From NCBI RefSeq assembly GCF_900112365.1, contig NZ_FOLQ01000010.1, positions 62,001-126,000 on the forward strand: 64,000 bases of DNA, in the 5' to 3' direction. This DNA is from Spirosoma endophyticum (GTDB taxonomy: Bacteria > Bacteroidota > Bacteroidia > Cytophagales > Spirosomataceae). Each line of letters opens with the position of its first letter. Within the stretch, counting starts at the first letter, position 1. This document shows positions 18,335-27,322 of this stretch, piece after piece. Under the pieces are notes generated by a model that was given only the letters and a program-made list of their open reading frames with translations, did not search any database and was not told the DNA's origin. The position numbers and the translations under genes were made by a program.

Positions 18335-20359
18335 ATGGCCAAAAAAAAGCAATCATCAGGTAACGATACTCCACGCCCTGTAGTACCTAAACTTACTCCG
18401 GCACCAGCCCCTGGTTCTGTTCGTCCTGCTTCAGTTCGTCCCGCCGAAGCTGCCCAGCGCCCCATAACTCGTCCAACGGCAACGAAACCTGTTAATGGTC
18501 CCCCTGCATCTAACCTGCCGATTGAGGAGCGACCTGTCGTTTGGTGGCCTCCGCTTGCTTTGGCTCTACTTGGGTTTGCTTTGTACATCAATACGTTTGG
18601 GCATCAATTTGCGCTCGATGATATTGCGGCCATTGGGCAAAATCTATTCGTTAAAAGAGGGATTGCGGGTATCCCTGATTTGCTGCGTACTGAGTTTTGG
18701 CACTTTAGCAATATCTCACTAGGGTATTACCGACCGTTGTCGCTCATTACGTTTGCGCTCGAACAGGAGTATTTCAATGGTGACCCCAACATCAGCCATA
18801 TAATCAATGCTGGGTTGTACGGCCTGACAGGTTTAGTGGTTGGCATCTTACTCCAGAAATGGCTCTCTGCCCAAACGATTACCGCTTTTCTGATCGGGCT
18901 GGTTTTCATGGCGCACCCCATCCATACCGAAATTGTTGCCAACATTAAGGGCCGCGATGAGATATTAAGTTTTCTGTTCATTGCCCTGATGCTGCTGTCC
19001 TATTGGCACTACCTGGAAACAAACAAATGGGGCTGGATAGCAGGGGCTTGCGTATCGCTCTACCTGGCATTTCTCTCAAAGGAATCATCTATTGTGAGTC
19101 TGGCGCTGATTCCAGCCATGCAATATTGGTTTGCCCGACGGTCCGTCTGGCAGTCGCTCATTAGTTTATGGCCTTTTCTGCTTGTGACCGTCCTGTTTTT
19201 CTATCAGAAGCAGAAAATGATTGGTACATTGAGCGGCACGCCACCGGTCGACTGGGCCAACTACCCGTATGCAATCGAGAAGACGCAAAAATCCACTACG
19301 TTTAAATTTCTGGAATACTACATCCGGTTGCTGATTCTGCCGCATCCGCTGGTGTATGATTATTCCTACAATGTAATCCCGTCGGGTGGAAAGGGCGATT
19401 TACTGACATGGGCTGGCTTTATCACCTTTGTTGGATTGATCTGGTTAACCTGGAAAGGATTCGTGAAACGTAGCTTGTGGGGTTTTGGGTTGTTCTGGTT
19501 CCTCGTTACAATGACGCCAGGTTTGGGTTTCATCTGGTTGCGGGGCGGCATATTCGCCGAACGCTTTACCTACGCAGCCGTAATGGGCTTCGGATTTGTA
19601 CTCATCTGGGCGTTGCAGAAACTATTGTTACGTAATTTCGTCGATACCAGCAGTGAATCGTCGTCAAAACCAATGCTGGTCCGTTACGCGCCTTTGTTCG
19701 GATTGATGGCTATTATTACGGGTTTATACGCCTTCAAAACCATCGAGCGTAACCGCGATTGGGAAAATAATTTTGTTCTCTTTAACTCGGCCCTGCCTTA
19801 TGCACCCAATAGCTGCCAGGTGCAACGGCACGTAGCGAATGAGTGGATTGAAAAAGGGTTGAAAGATCGCACGGAGGTTGATTCGATTGCTAACGCTACC
19901 AATGCCATAAAGCCCAAACCGTCGCCTGATCAACTAAAGAAAGCTCAGGTTCTGATTGACACCAACGTTGCCCGGGCCAATATACATGGCCGATGGGCGC
20001 TCGATCACCTGCAGGAGTCAACCCGTATTTATCCCAGTTTCGGTGAAGCGTATTTTTCGATGGCCTATGTTTTTCAGAAGATTACGCCGAATGTGGACTC
20101 GGCTAAATATTACTACAAGCAAACCATTCGGGCGGCCAATGCCTATGCGCCAGCCTACAACAACCTGGGGGTGATTTATCAGGGAGAAGGTATCGCACAG
20201 AATAGTCGTCAGAAGCTGGAATTGGCTTCCTACTACTATAACCGATCAATGGTAGTTAATCCGGCCTACGTGGATGGACAGAACAACCGGGCTAACCTTT
20301 ATAAATCAACGGGCATTGATGTCAAATTCCTGCCCGATTCGGTGCTGAATAAGTATTAA
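18335..20359 (+). CDS. TMTC-like GT-C membrane protein with C-terminal TPR repeats
   Basis: A 674-residue protein. Residues 1-65 are polar, rich in Pro, Ala and Lys; about ten membrane segments follow (70-470); the C-terminal 200 residues are TPR-like (ARANIHGRWALDHLQESTRI, FGEAYFSMAYVF, YAPAYNNLGVIY). The membrane part resembles the eukaryotic O-mannosyltransferases TMTC1-4: acidic pair D95-D96 in the first loop (FALDDIAAI), YYRPLSL, and AHPIHTEIVANIKGRDEI. GT-C enzymes use lipid-linked sugars, so protein glycosylation outside the inner membrane is a reasonable inference, not shown. Periplasmic TPRs would bind substrate. It starts at ATG 18335, 105 bp from the divergent nuclease gene. Confidence 0.85.
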   Translation: MAKKKQSSGNDTPRPVVPKLTPAPAPGSVRPASVRPAEAAQRPITRPTATKPVNGPPASNLPIEERPVVWWPPLALALLGFALYINTFGHQFALDDIAAIGQNLFVKRGIAGIPDLLRTEFWHFSNISLGYYRPLSLITFALEQEYFNGDPNISHIINAGLYGLTGLVVGILLQKWLSAQTITAFLIGLVFMAHPIHTEIVANIKGRDEILSFLFIALMLLSYWHYLETNKWGWIAGACVSLYLAFLSKESSIVSLALIPAMQYWFARRSVWQSLISLWPFLLVTVLFFYQKQKMIGTLSGTPPVDWANYPYAIEKTQKSTTFKFLEYYIRLLILPHPLVYDYSYNVIPSGGKGDLLTWAGFITFVGLIWLTWKGFVKRSLWGFGLFWFLVTMTPGLGFIWLRGGIFAERFTYAAVMGFGFVLIWALQKLLLRNFVDTSSESSSKPMLVRYAPLFGLMAIITGLYAFKTIERNRDWENNFVLFNSALPYAPNSCQVQRHVANEWIEKGLKDRTEVDSIANATNAIKPKPSPDQLKKAQVLIDTNVARANIHGRWALDHLQESTRIYPSFGEAYFSMAYVFQKITPNVDSAKYYYKQTIRAANAYAPAYNNLGVIYQGEGIAQNSRQKLELASYYYNRSMVVNPAYVDGQNNRANLYKSTGIDVKFLPDSVLNKY

Positions 20360-20387
20360 CGAGTAGCTGAATAGCTAAAATATTACC

Positions 20388-20423
20388 ATTCCACGTTGCT
20401 ACGTAGCAACGTGGAATTTTTTG
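20388..20423 (+). terminator. Perfect palindrome terminator after the TMTC-like gene
   Basis: A 30-bp perfect palindrome (20388-20417; half attccacgttgctac) is followed by tttttt. Its centre is ctacgtag, the word that is over-represented in this window. The 200 bp from here to the next gene show nothing else I can name. Confidence 0.85.
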
Positions 20424-20628
20424 TTATAGCCGATTTATAATCGCTAATATGTCAAATTACTAGCGCTTGATGAGCCTGGATACGTAGTGGGTTAATCGAA
20501 CGAAGCGACATCTTGCGAAAAAGTGAACTCAACGGTAAAAAAAAGAAAGAAGAGACTTTGGTTTGTACTGACGCTGAATGTGAGATTCTTATCAAAACCA
20601 GTAAACAGGATTATTGCCGAACCCCATT

Positions 20629-21702
20629 ATGAAAAGTACGCGCCGAACCTTTCTTGCTCAGGCAGCCACCACAGCGGCCGCTGGAATCGCCATCCCCACG
20701 ATCCTGTTTGGTGCCAGGCCAAAAGTTTCAGAAACTGTTGTTGGGCACGGTGGCTATCGGTACCGTGCCGTACCAAACTGGGGTATACTCGATTCCAGCA
20801 AGAATCCGGTGAACGATTGCCACGAAATGGTGCAGGATGCAAAAGGCCGCATTATTTTGCTGACGAACGAGACTAAAAACAACGTACTGATTTACGATAA
20901 ATCGGGAAAGCTGCTCGAAAGCTGGGGAAATTCCTATCCTGGCGCACACGGTCTGTCTCTAGCGAACGAAGGGGGGCAGCAGTTTCTGTTCATTAGTGAT
21001 ACCGACCGCCATCAGGTTATCAAAACAGACCTGAAAGGCCGCGAAATCCTGAAAATTGACTACCCGAAAGAAACGGGCGTTTATGCGCATCCGACACAGT
21101 TCAAACCTACCGAAACGTCCATCAATCCCACTAATGGCGATATCTACGTAGCAGATGGTTACGGCGAAAATTATATTACGCAGTACGATAAAACGGGACA
21201 ATACATTCGCCATTGGGGTGGTAAAGGAGCTGATAATGAACAATTTGACTGTTGCCATGGGATTTTAGTCGATACCCGGAAAAATCAGGTAGCCGGTATT
21301 TCCGGCCCTACGTTGCTTATCACGGACCGCCGACATAATTGCCTGAAACGCTTTTCGATGGATGGGAAATATTTGTCTACTATTGCACTACCCGGATCAT
21401 ATATTTGTCGCCCTGTGTTGCATAATGACATGATTTACGGCGCTGTTTTCCGTAGCACGTCCGACTCGTATCCCGATTCGGGCTATGTTCAGATTTTGGA
21501 TAAGGCTAATAAAGTTGTGTCAACACCGGGTGGTTCAGAGCCAATTTATAAGGACGACCAGTTGCAGGAACAGCGAAAAGACCGGGAGTTTGCCTCATTT
21601 CTGCACCCCCACGACGTATTAGTCGATGAGGACGAGAGCTTGTATGTTGCTCAGTGGAATTCCAAAAAAACGTATCCGATAAAATTAGTGCGGGTGAGCT
21701 AA
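20629..21702 (+). CDS. Tat-exported beta-propeller (NHL/6-bladed) protein
   Basis: A 357-residue protein with a twin-arginine signal: MKSTRRTFLAQAATTAAAG carries the RR-x-F-L motif and a hydrophobic stretch, so it should be exported folded to the periplasm. The mature part is a repeated NHL or SMP-30-type propeller, with blades such as DIYVADGYGENYITQYDKTG and SLYVAQW. Members in Bacteroidota are often annotated as peptidylglycine monooxygenase-like or 6-bladed propeller proteins without known activity. The ATG at 20629 begins the signal; a TTG at 20614 adds five residues. A pair of cysteines (CC, near residue 207) is unusual for the fold. Confidence 0.8.
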   Translation: MKSTRRTFLAQAATTAAAGIAIPTILFGARPKVSETVVGHGGYRYRAVPNWGILDSSKNPVNDCHEMVQDAKGRIILLTNETKNNVLIYDKSGKLLESWGNSYPGAHGLSLANEGGQQFLFISDTDRHQVIKTDLKGREILKIDYPKETGVYAHPTQFKPTETSINPTNGDIYVADGYGENYITQYDKTGQYIRHWGGKGADNEQFDCCHGILVDTRKNQVAGISGPTLLITDRRHNCLKRFSMDGKYLSTIALPGSYICRPVLHNDMIYGAVFRSTSDSYPDSGYVQILDKANKVVSTPGGSEPIYKDDQLQEQRKDREFASFLHPHDVLVDEDESLYVAQWNSKKTYPIKLVRVS

Positions 21703-21754
21703 ATAAGTGTGTAATTCAACGAAGTGTCCCAGCGAACATGCGTAGTAATTGATA

Positions 21755-21883
21755 TTACTGTTTGAATTGCCGAATACACCAGCGAATGACAGCTGCCAAA
21801 ACCAAAACGGTCAAACCAATGCTAAATACTTGCCAGAGTATGAGTCCAGCGTCTGGCGTTAACGAATTCATATAGATTTTCAT
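21755..21883 (-). CDS. 42-residue predicted single-span membrane protein downstream of mutB
   Basis: A short frame not covered by gene-length cutoffs: ATG at 21883, stop TAA at 21755. It starts directly after the mutB stop codon with no spacer, so translation could be coupled. Residues 13-34 (GLILWQVFSIGLTVLVLAAV) form one hydrophobic helix, with short polar ends, and a basic C-terminus (RWCIRQFKQ) that would face the cytoplasm. An internal ATG at 21871 would give a 38-residue form. I do not recognise a family; tiny membrane proteins of the pattern SLTPDAGLI-W are common in Cytophagales genomes from memory. Expression is not shown by the sequence. Confidence 0.55.
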   Translation of the reverse strand: MKIYMNSLTPDAGLILWQVFSIGLTVLVLAAVIRWCIRQFKQ

Positions 21884-24136
21884 CTAAAGGGTTTCACCCA
21901 TCAATTCCCGCAAAATCTTCTGAGCGGCTATCGAAATGACGGTTCCTGGGCCAAAAATACCGCGAACGCCCGCGTCGTAGAGAAACTGGTAGTCTTGGGC
22001 GGGAATGACGCCACCTGCAATGACCAGAATGTCGTCGCGACCGATTTTCTTTAATTCCTCAATCAGTTGGGGTACCAGTGTTTTGTGACCCGCGGCCAAA
22101 CTTGATACGCCCACGATATGGACGTCGTTTTCGGCCGCTTGCTGAGCGACTTCGCCCGGTGTTTGAAAGAGCGGTCCCATGTCTACGTCGAAACCCAGAT
22201 CGGCAAAGCTTGTAGCAATGACTTTCGCACCCCGATCGTGGCCATCCTGACCCATCTTGGCAACCAGAATTCGGGGACGTCGACCGTCGAGTTCCGCAAA
22301 ACGGTCGCTCATTTCGCGGGCCAGCCGGAAGTTCTCATCGTCGGAGACTTCAGCCGAATAAATACCGGATATAGCCCGAATCGTGGCCTTGTGACGGCCG
22401 AAAGCTCTTTCCATAGCGTCAGAAATTTCACCTAACGTAGCGTGGTGGCGAGCCGCTTCGACGGCAAGGGCGAGGAGGTTTACCCCACCCCTAACCCCTC
22501 CCCTGTTTTCAGAGGAGGGGGATAATTCCGAAGAGGTCTTCCCCTCCCCTGAAAACAGGGGAGGGGTTAGGGGTGGGATAGACGCTGCGTCCGTAATAGC
22601 TGCCAACGTTTTCGCTACGTTGTCCTGATTTCGATTTGCCTTTAATTCCTCCAACCGCTTTATCTGCGTGTCACGCACTGCCTGATTGTCAATATTGAGC
22701 AATTCGATCGTTGTTTCGGAGTCGGGTTTATAGCGATTAACGCCCACAATTATGTCTTTGCCTCCGTCGATTCGGGCTTGCTTACGGGCGGCTGCTTCCT
22801 CAATACGTAGTTTGGGTAGCCCCGTTTCAATAGCTTTCGTCATGCCGCCTAACTGCTCAACTTCCTCCATCAAGGCCCATGCTTTTTCAACTAATTGTTG
22901 AGTCAGAAATTCAACATAGTAGGAGCCACCCCAGGGATCAACGGCGCGGGTAATGTCGGTTTCGTGCTGTAAATAAAGTTGCGTATTGCGGGCAATTCGG
23001 GCCGAGAAATCGGTTGGTAAAGCGATGGCTTCGTCCAGGGAATTGGTATGTAAACTTTGCGTGCCGCCCAATACGGCTGCCAGCGCTTCAATGGTTGTTC
23101 TCGCTACGTTGTTGAATGGGTCTTGCTCCGTCAGACTGTAACCGGACGTTTGGCAGTGCGTACGCAACGCCAGCGACTTTATGTTCGTTGGGGCAAACTG
23201 CTTCACGATTTTAGCCCAAATCAGACGTCCAGCCCGCAGTTTGGCAATCTCCATAAAGTGATTCATACCAATGCCCCAAAAGAACGACAGGCGAGGGACA
23301 AAGTCATCAATGCCCATACCAGACCGCAGTCCCGTACGAATGTATTCAAGTCCGTCTGCCAGTGTGTAAGCTAGTTCCAGGTGGGCTGGCGCGCCCGCTT
23401 CGTGCATATGGTAACCGCTGATACTGATGGAGTTGAACTTTGGCATGTGTTGAGCCGTGTACGCAAAAATATCCCCGACAATACGCATGGATGGTTCTGG
23501 CGGGTAGATGTACGTATTACGTACCATGAACTCCTTCAGAATGTCATTCTGAATGGTTCCGGAGAGTTTCTCCGGCGTTACACCCTGCTCCTCGGCGGCT
23601 ACGATGAAGAAGGCCATAATTGGTAATACGGCCCCGTTCATGGTCATCGACACTGACATTTGATCGAGTGGAATCTGATCGAACAGAATTTTCATATCCT
23701 CAACCGAATCAATAGCAACGCCCGCTTTCCCCACATCACCCACCACACGCGGGTGATCAGAATCATAGCCCCGGTGAGTGGCCAGGTCGAAAGCTACCGA
23801 CAATCCTTTCTGTCCGGCTGCCAGATTACGCCGGTAAAATGCGTTCGATTCTTCGGCGGTTGAGAAGCCAGCATATTGCCGGATAGTCCACGGCTGACGG
23901 ACATACATACTGGCATAAGGTCCACGCAGAAACGGCGGAATCCCGGCTGCATAATTCAAGTGATCAGCCTCTGCTAAGTCCACCATTGTGAAATGGGGTT
24001 TCAGTTTGATGCCTTCGGACGTAGTGAAGAGTGTAGGGCGTGGGGCAGAGGGCAGGGGGGGCGTGCCTTTCTCACTACCTGGTAATGATGTATTCTGTAT
24101 GTTGGTGAAGTCGGGTCTCATGTTTGTTATGGGCAA
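21884..24136 (-). CDS. mutB: Methylmalonyl-CoA mutase, large catalytic subunit
   Basis: A 750-residue adenosylcobalamin enzyme that interconverts methylmalonyl-CoA and succinyl-CoA. The N-terminal half is the CoA-binding TIM barrel ([61 protein letters not shown]). The C-terminal 125 residues are the B12-binding domain with DGHDRG at 631-636, where H633 is the cobalt ligand, then SSLAAGH and the final GPGT. Residues about 520-551, in the linker between the domains, are encoded by an inverted repeat (22483-22578) that is absent from the family. The N-terminus (residues 13-34) is also a low-complexity Pro/Ser stretch. It forms an operon with mutA, 59 bp upstream. Use: propionate, odd-chain and branched amino-acid catabolism. 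Confidence 0.95.
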   Translation of the reverse strand: MPITNMRPDFTNIQNTSLPGSEKGTPPLPSAPRPTLFTTSEGIKLKPHFTMVDLAEADHLNYAAGIPPFLRGPYASMYVRQPWTIRQYAGFSTAEESNAFYRRNLAAGQKGLSVAFDLATHRGYDSDHPRVVGDVGKAGVAIDSVEDMKILFDQIPLDQMSVSMTMNGAVLPIMAFFIVAAEEQGVTPEKLSGTIQNDILKEFMVRNTYIYPPEPSMRIVGDIFAYTAQHMPKFNSISISGYHMHEAGAPAHLELAYTLADGLEYIRTGLRSGMGIDDFVPRLSFFWGIGMNHFMEIAKLRAGRLIWAKIVKQFAPTNIKSLALRTHCQTSGYSLTEQDPFNNVARTTIEALAAVLGGTQSLHTNSLDEAIALPTDFSARIARNTQLYLQHETDITRAVDPWGGSYYVEFLTQQLVEKAWALMEEVEQLGGMTKAIETGLPKLRIEEAAARKQARIDGGKDIIVGVNRYKPDSETTIELLNIDNQAVRDTQIKRLEELKANRNQDNVAKTLAAITDAASIPPLTPPLFSGEGKTSSELSPSSENRGGVRGGVNLLALAVEAARHHATLGEISDAMERAFGRHKATIRAISGIYSAEVSDDENFRLAREMSDRFAELDGRRPRILVAKMGQDGHDRGAKVIATSFADLGFDVDMGPLFQTPGEVAQQAAENDVHIVGVSSLAAGHKTLVPQLIEELKKIGRDDILVIAGGVIPAQDYQFLYDAGVRGIFGPGTVISIAAQKILRELMGETL
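22483..22578. repeat. In-frame palindromic insertion in the mutB linker
   Basis: Two 38-bp arms, 22483-22520 and 22541-22578, are reverse complements with only two mismatches, around a 20-nt loop; the arms consist of runs such as cccctaacccctcccctg. The total is 96 bp (32 codons), so the frame is kept. The insert encodes Pro/Ser/Gly-rich sequence around [15 protein letters not shown], a peptide I recall from similar palindromic elements in Bacteroidota and cyanobacteria. Confidence 0.9.
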
Positions 24137-24195
24137 TAAACCTACAAGTCGGACTGCCGATGCTGTCTTTAAAACGGTATAAGTTTGACTTTGAT

Positions 24196-25527
24196 TTACT
24201 CAAACTCCTCGGCTAGTCGTCGATTGGGGAGTGAACCTGTGCCATTTTTAGAAACGTGGTGAGTTTGGTTAGAAGATTCATCAAACCGGAACTTCGTGAC
24301 GCCCACTAAAACCTTTCCACTACGTATCGCTTCGACTTTTGCCTGATAGGATCGCTCAATTTCCTGTTGAATAAATCCAGCGGCAAGGGCTTTTGTAAAC
24401 CCTCCTCGTTTTTCAACATCCAGAAACAACGTCCAGGCGGCATCAACCAATTGGCTCGTCAGGGTTTCGATATAGTAGGAGCCCGCTGAAGGATCAGCCA
24501 CTTTGTCAAGATAGCTTTCTTCTTTTAACAAAACCGATACGTTGCGGGCGATGCGGTCGGCGTGATTTCGATCAGCGGAGCCATTGCTTGAGGTGTCCAG
24601 AACGTTATCGTATGGGTGAACGGTTAGTACGTCACAACCACCAATAACGGCTGCCATTGCTTCGGTCGACGACCGAAGCAGGTTAGTGTAGGGTGTGGCC
24701 GCAGAGTCATAGAAGGTGGATGTTTGTGTATGTATGGTGTAGGATATAGGATGTGTGATACTGGAATAAGCTGAAAGAAAGCGATTCATGAGTACCCGGA
24801 GGGCTCGAAGTTTAGCGATTTCCAGAAAATAACTCGTGCCTACTGAAATAGATAATAGCGTTTTAGGGACGAGTTGGTCAATCGGCAGTCCCTCATTTGT
24901 GAGTTGGTCGTATGCATCAGCCAGAGAGGCCAGGGTAAACGCCAGTTCCTGCGTAGCGTTGGCACCGGCATTATGAAATTCGTGACTGCCAACGCTTACC
25001 GTACGAAACAGGGGCGAGTCTGCTGTTAATCGGGTAATCTCCGCCATTGACGTGCGAACACCGGTTAGTAAGCCCCCTTTGAGTTGGTAAGGCGCAACGA
25101 TTTTTAACGCCTTTACGAAATCAGTAGCTGCTACGTTGTCATCCAGCCGGAAAAAGATGGGCGTATCGCTCAGCTTGATGCCATTCAGCAAGCGGGATAA
25201 ATCGGTTTGAGAAGAAAGGCGAAGAACGAGTGCATCGGCACCGCGGGCGAGTACATCGCGCAGGAGTACGTTATCTGATTTCTCGTCGGAGATCTGTTGC
25301 TCAGGGGCATTTAACCAGCCGGGTGCCTGTTTCTGACTATCCTGAACCGTTTTAAGTGGCCGGTGGTGCATTTCACCGGCTGTGTAATAAGGTTCTACCG
25401 TAAATCCTTCCTCTGTTTGCCACAACAGATTTTCATAAGCTGATTCGTTTTTTAGTTCCTTTTGGACCTGTGCCAGCCAGGCCGCTTTGTCGGCAGCAGG
25501 AAACAGAGTTGAAAAAAGCGGCTCCAT
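24196..25527 (-). CDS. mutA: Methylmalonyl-CoA mutase, small subunit
   Basis: A 443-residue paralogue of MutB, the non-catalytic partner of the heterodimer. It has the barrel sequence with degenerate active-site residues ([62 protein letters not shown]) and ends [12 protein letters not shown]. It is shorter than the Propionibacterium small subunit (about 640 residues) because the cobalamin-like C-terminal domain is absent, as in some Bacteroidota homologues. ATG 25527 fits the N-terminus [17 protein letters not shown]. It is the first gene of the mutA-mutB-small ORF series and diverges from dnaA across 290 bp. Confidence 0.9.
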   Translation of the reverse strand: MEPLFSTLFPAADKAAWLAQVQKELKNESAYENLLWQTEEGFTVEPYYTAGEMHHRPLKTVQDSQKQAPGWLNAPEQQISDEKSDNVLLRDVLARGADALVLRLSSQTDLSRLLNGIKLSDTPIFFRLDDNVAATDFVKALKIVAPYQLKGGLLTGVRTSMAEITRLTADSPLFRTVSVGSHEFHNAGANATQELAFTLASLADAYDQLTNEGLPIDQLVPKTLLSISVGTSYFLEIAKLRALRVLMNRFLSAYSSITHPISYTIHTQTSTFYDSAATPYTNLLRSSTEAMAAVIGGCDVLTVHPYDNVLDTSSNGSADRNHADRIARNVSVLLKEESYLDKVADPSAGSYYIETLTSQLVDAAWTLFLDVEKRGGFTKALAAGFIQQEIERSYQAKVEAIRSGKVLVGVTKFRFDESSNQTHHVSKNGTGSLPNRRLAEEFE

Positions 25528-25767
25528 CAGATGAGTTCGGGAAAATGTGTTGGTAAAAGTAGTCTTTTTCTTTTCTCAGGGAATAACCGCATTTGTAGTT
25601 ACTATTGGAGATCTCCGTTGCATTATTCAAAGGGATTGATTTGTTTCCTTGACGTTCCGTATGAAACGCGTAATTTTAGCTTAACATTGAGAAAGGGAAA
25701 GGCATATCTCAGGCAGACCGTTAAAAAAAACGTTTACTGCTTTACGGAGTACGGTCAAATAATTTTC

Positions 25768-25775
25768 TACATTTG
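25768..25775 (+). promoter_or_regulatory. Bacteroidota -7 element upstream of dnaA
   Basis: tacatttg matches the TAnnTTTG consensus recognised by the Bacteroidota primary sigma factor. It would start transcription near 25782, about 35 bp before the dnaA start codon. No clear TTG -33 element is present at the expected 17-23 bp distance. The 290-bp gap shows no cluster of TTATCCACA-type DnaA boxes. Confidence 0.5.
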
Positions 25776-25817
25776 TCTCCCTTTTTTGCGACCCCGACGT
25801 AACTGTGATGTACCCCC

Positions 25818-27251
25818 GTGAATGTAACAACCCAGACAGGCATGCAGCGTGAAGTAACGACGGTGTGGAATCGCTGTCTGACCGTTATCCGGGAAATCGT
25901 ACCCGAACAGAGTTTCAATACGTGGTTCGAGCCAATTGTGCCGCTGAAACTCAATGGGCATGTGTTGACGATTCAGGTACCGAGCGAGTTTTTTTACGAG
26001 TGGCTCGAAGAAAACTTTGTGCATGCCCTACGGAAAGCCCTCGACACAGCTATCGGTCGCGATGGGCAGCTGGAGTATTCCATTATTGTTGATAAAGGCA
26101 ACGAGCAGAACAGACCACTGACCGTTAATATCCCAACTACGAAATCGACGCAAACGGCTAAGCCTGATAATGTTAACCCTGACCTTATCAAAAGTCCGTT
26201 TATTTTTAAAGACCTTGATTCGCTTACGCTTGATTCATACCTGAACCCAAGCTATACATTCGATAATTATGTTGAAGGCGATTGCAACCGACTGGCCCGG
26301 TCAGCGGGCTATGCGGTGGCCGAGCGACCGGGTATTACGTCGTTTAATCCGCTGATGATTTACGGGGGCGTTGGACTGGGCAAAACGCACCTGGTACAAG
26401 CTATCGGAAACTTCATCAAGAATAATAATCAGAACAAATTTGTCCTGTACGTAACGTCGGAGAAATTCACAAACCAGTTTCTGAATGCGGTCCGCTCAGA
26501 CGGTATTCGCGACTTCACGGCGTTTTACATGCAGGTGGACGTACTGGTAATTGACGACGTGCAGTTTTTGCAAAAGAAGGAAAAAACGCAGGAGATATTC
26601 TTCCATATTTTCAACCATCTTCACCAATCGGGTAAGCAGATCATCATGACCTCCGATCGGGCTCCACGGGCACTGGATGGACTGGAAGATCGGTTATTGT
26701 CCCGCTTTAAATGGGGGCTGTCCGCCGATTTACAAACGCCCGACCTTGAAACGCGGATCGTCATTATCCAGAAGAAACTACAAGCTGAAGGTGTCTATAT
26801 CGACAGCAATGTGATCGAGTACATGGCCCATAGCGTCAATACCAACGTTCGGGAACTGGAAGGTGTCATTGTCTCGCTCATGGCGCAGGCATCGCTGAAT
26901 CGGCGCGAGATTGACCTCGAACTGGCCAAACACACACTACGTAACATTGTAGTCGATTCAGAGCGCGAAGTCACTATCGATACGGTTCAGGAAGCCGTGG
27001 CCAGTTATTTTAACGTGACGATTGCCGATCTGAAAGCCAAAAGTCGTAAGCGCGAACTGGTACATCCCCGACAGGTGGCTATGTATTTGGCCAAAGAAAA
27101 AACGGACTTGTCGCTTAAGTCCATTGGGTATCATTTCGGTGGACGTGATCATAGTACGGTCATTCACGCCATTCAGACTATCAGTGATTTGGTGATGAAA
27201 CACCCTGAAACGCGTGAGATCGTTGAGAAACTGAAAGCGCAGTTTAAGTAG
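25818..27251 (+). CDS. dnaA: Chromosomal replication initiator DnaA
   Basis: A 477-residue initiator that binds DnaA boxes at oriC and opens the DNA. Domain I is residues 10-95 (VWNRCLTVIREIVPEQSFNTWFEP), domain II a linker to about 125. The AAA+ domain has Walker A GGVGLGKT at 183-190, Walker B VLVIDDVQFL and LEDRLLSRF, and domain IV carries the DNA-binding signature (SLKSIGYHFGGRDHSTVIHA). The start is GTG 25818 or ATG 25842 (residue 9); both lie downstream of the -7 box. No dnaN or recF is adjacent and I see no DnaA-box cluster, so oriC need not be here. Confidence 0.97.
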   Translation: MNVTTQTGMQREVTTVWNRCLTVIREIVPEQSFNTWFEPIVPLKLNGHVLTIQVPSEFFYEWLEENFVHALRKALDTAIGRDGQLEYSIIVDKGNEQNRPLTVNIPTTKSTQTAKPDNVNPDLIKSPFIFKDLDSLTLDSYLNPSYTFDNYVEGDCNRLARSAGYAVAERPGITSFNPLMIYGGVGLGKTHLVQAIGNFIKNNNQNKFVLYVTSEKFTNQFLNAVRSDGIRDFTAFYMQVDVLVIDDVQFLQKKEKTQEIFFHIFNHLHQSGKQIIMTSDRAPRALDGLEDRLLSRFKWGLSADLQTPDLETRIVIIQKKLQAEGVYIDSNVIEYMAHSVNTNVRELEGVIVSLMAQASLNRREIDLELAKHTLRNIVVDSEREVTIDTVQEAVASYFNVTIADLKAKSRKRELVHPRQVAMYLAKEKTDLSLKSIGYHFGGRDHSTVIHAIQTISDLVMKHPETREIVEKLKAQFK

Positions 27252-27261
27252 CTTTCTTTTT

Positions 27262-27313
27262 GACAGGATTGACAGGATAAAAGGGATTTTTTATGTCTGT
27301 TTTATCCTGTTAA
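27262..27313. repeat. Inverted/tandem repeat between dnaA and the acetyltransferase gene
   Basis: The word tgacaggat is repeated in tandem (27261-27277), and gacaggataaaa (27271-27282) is inverted at 27300-27311 as ttttatcctgtt with one mismatch. It occupies the whole 70-bp gap and could fold after the dnaA stop. The core ttatcctgt differs from the DnaA box at three positions. Confidence 0.55.
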
Positions 27314-27322
27314 AAAATAAAA

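Noticed and set aside
24032-24066. GC-skewed stretch in the mutB N-terminus resembling half of a palindromic element
   Set aside because: Only one arm is visible, and N-termini of this subunit vary; it could be a remnant but there is not enough evidence for a feature.
24736-24765. Repeat-like stretch (gtgtatgtatggtgtaggatatagg) inside mutA suggesting a third in-frame insertion
   Set aside because: The encoded segment [13 protein letters not shown] aligns with the family's conserved IHAQTS block at normal length, so it is ordinary coding sequence.
27300-27313. ttatcctgt near dnaA as a DnaA box
   Set aside because: Three differences from TTATCCACA and it is part of an inverted repeat present as a different element.
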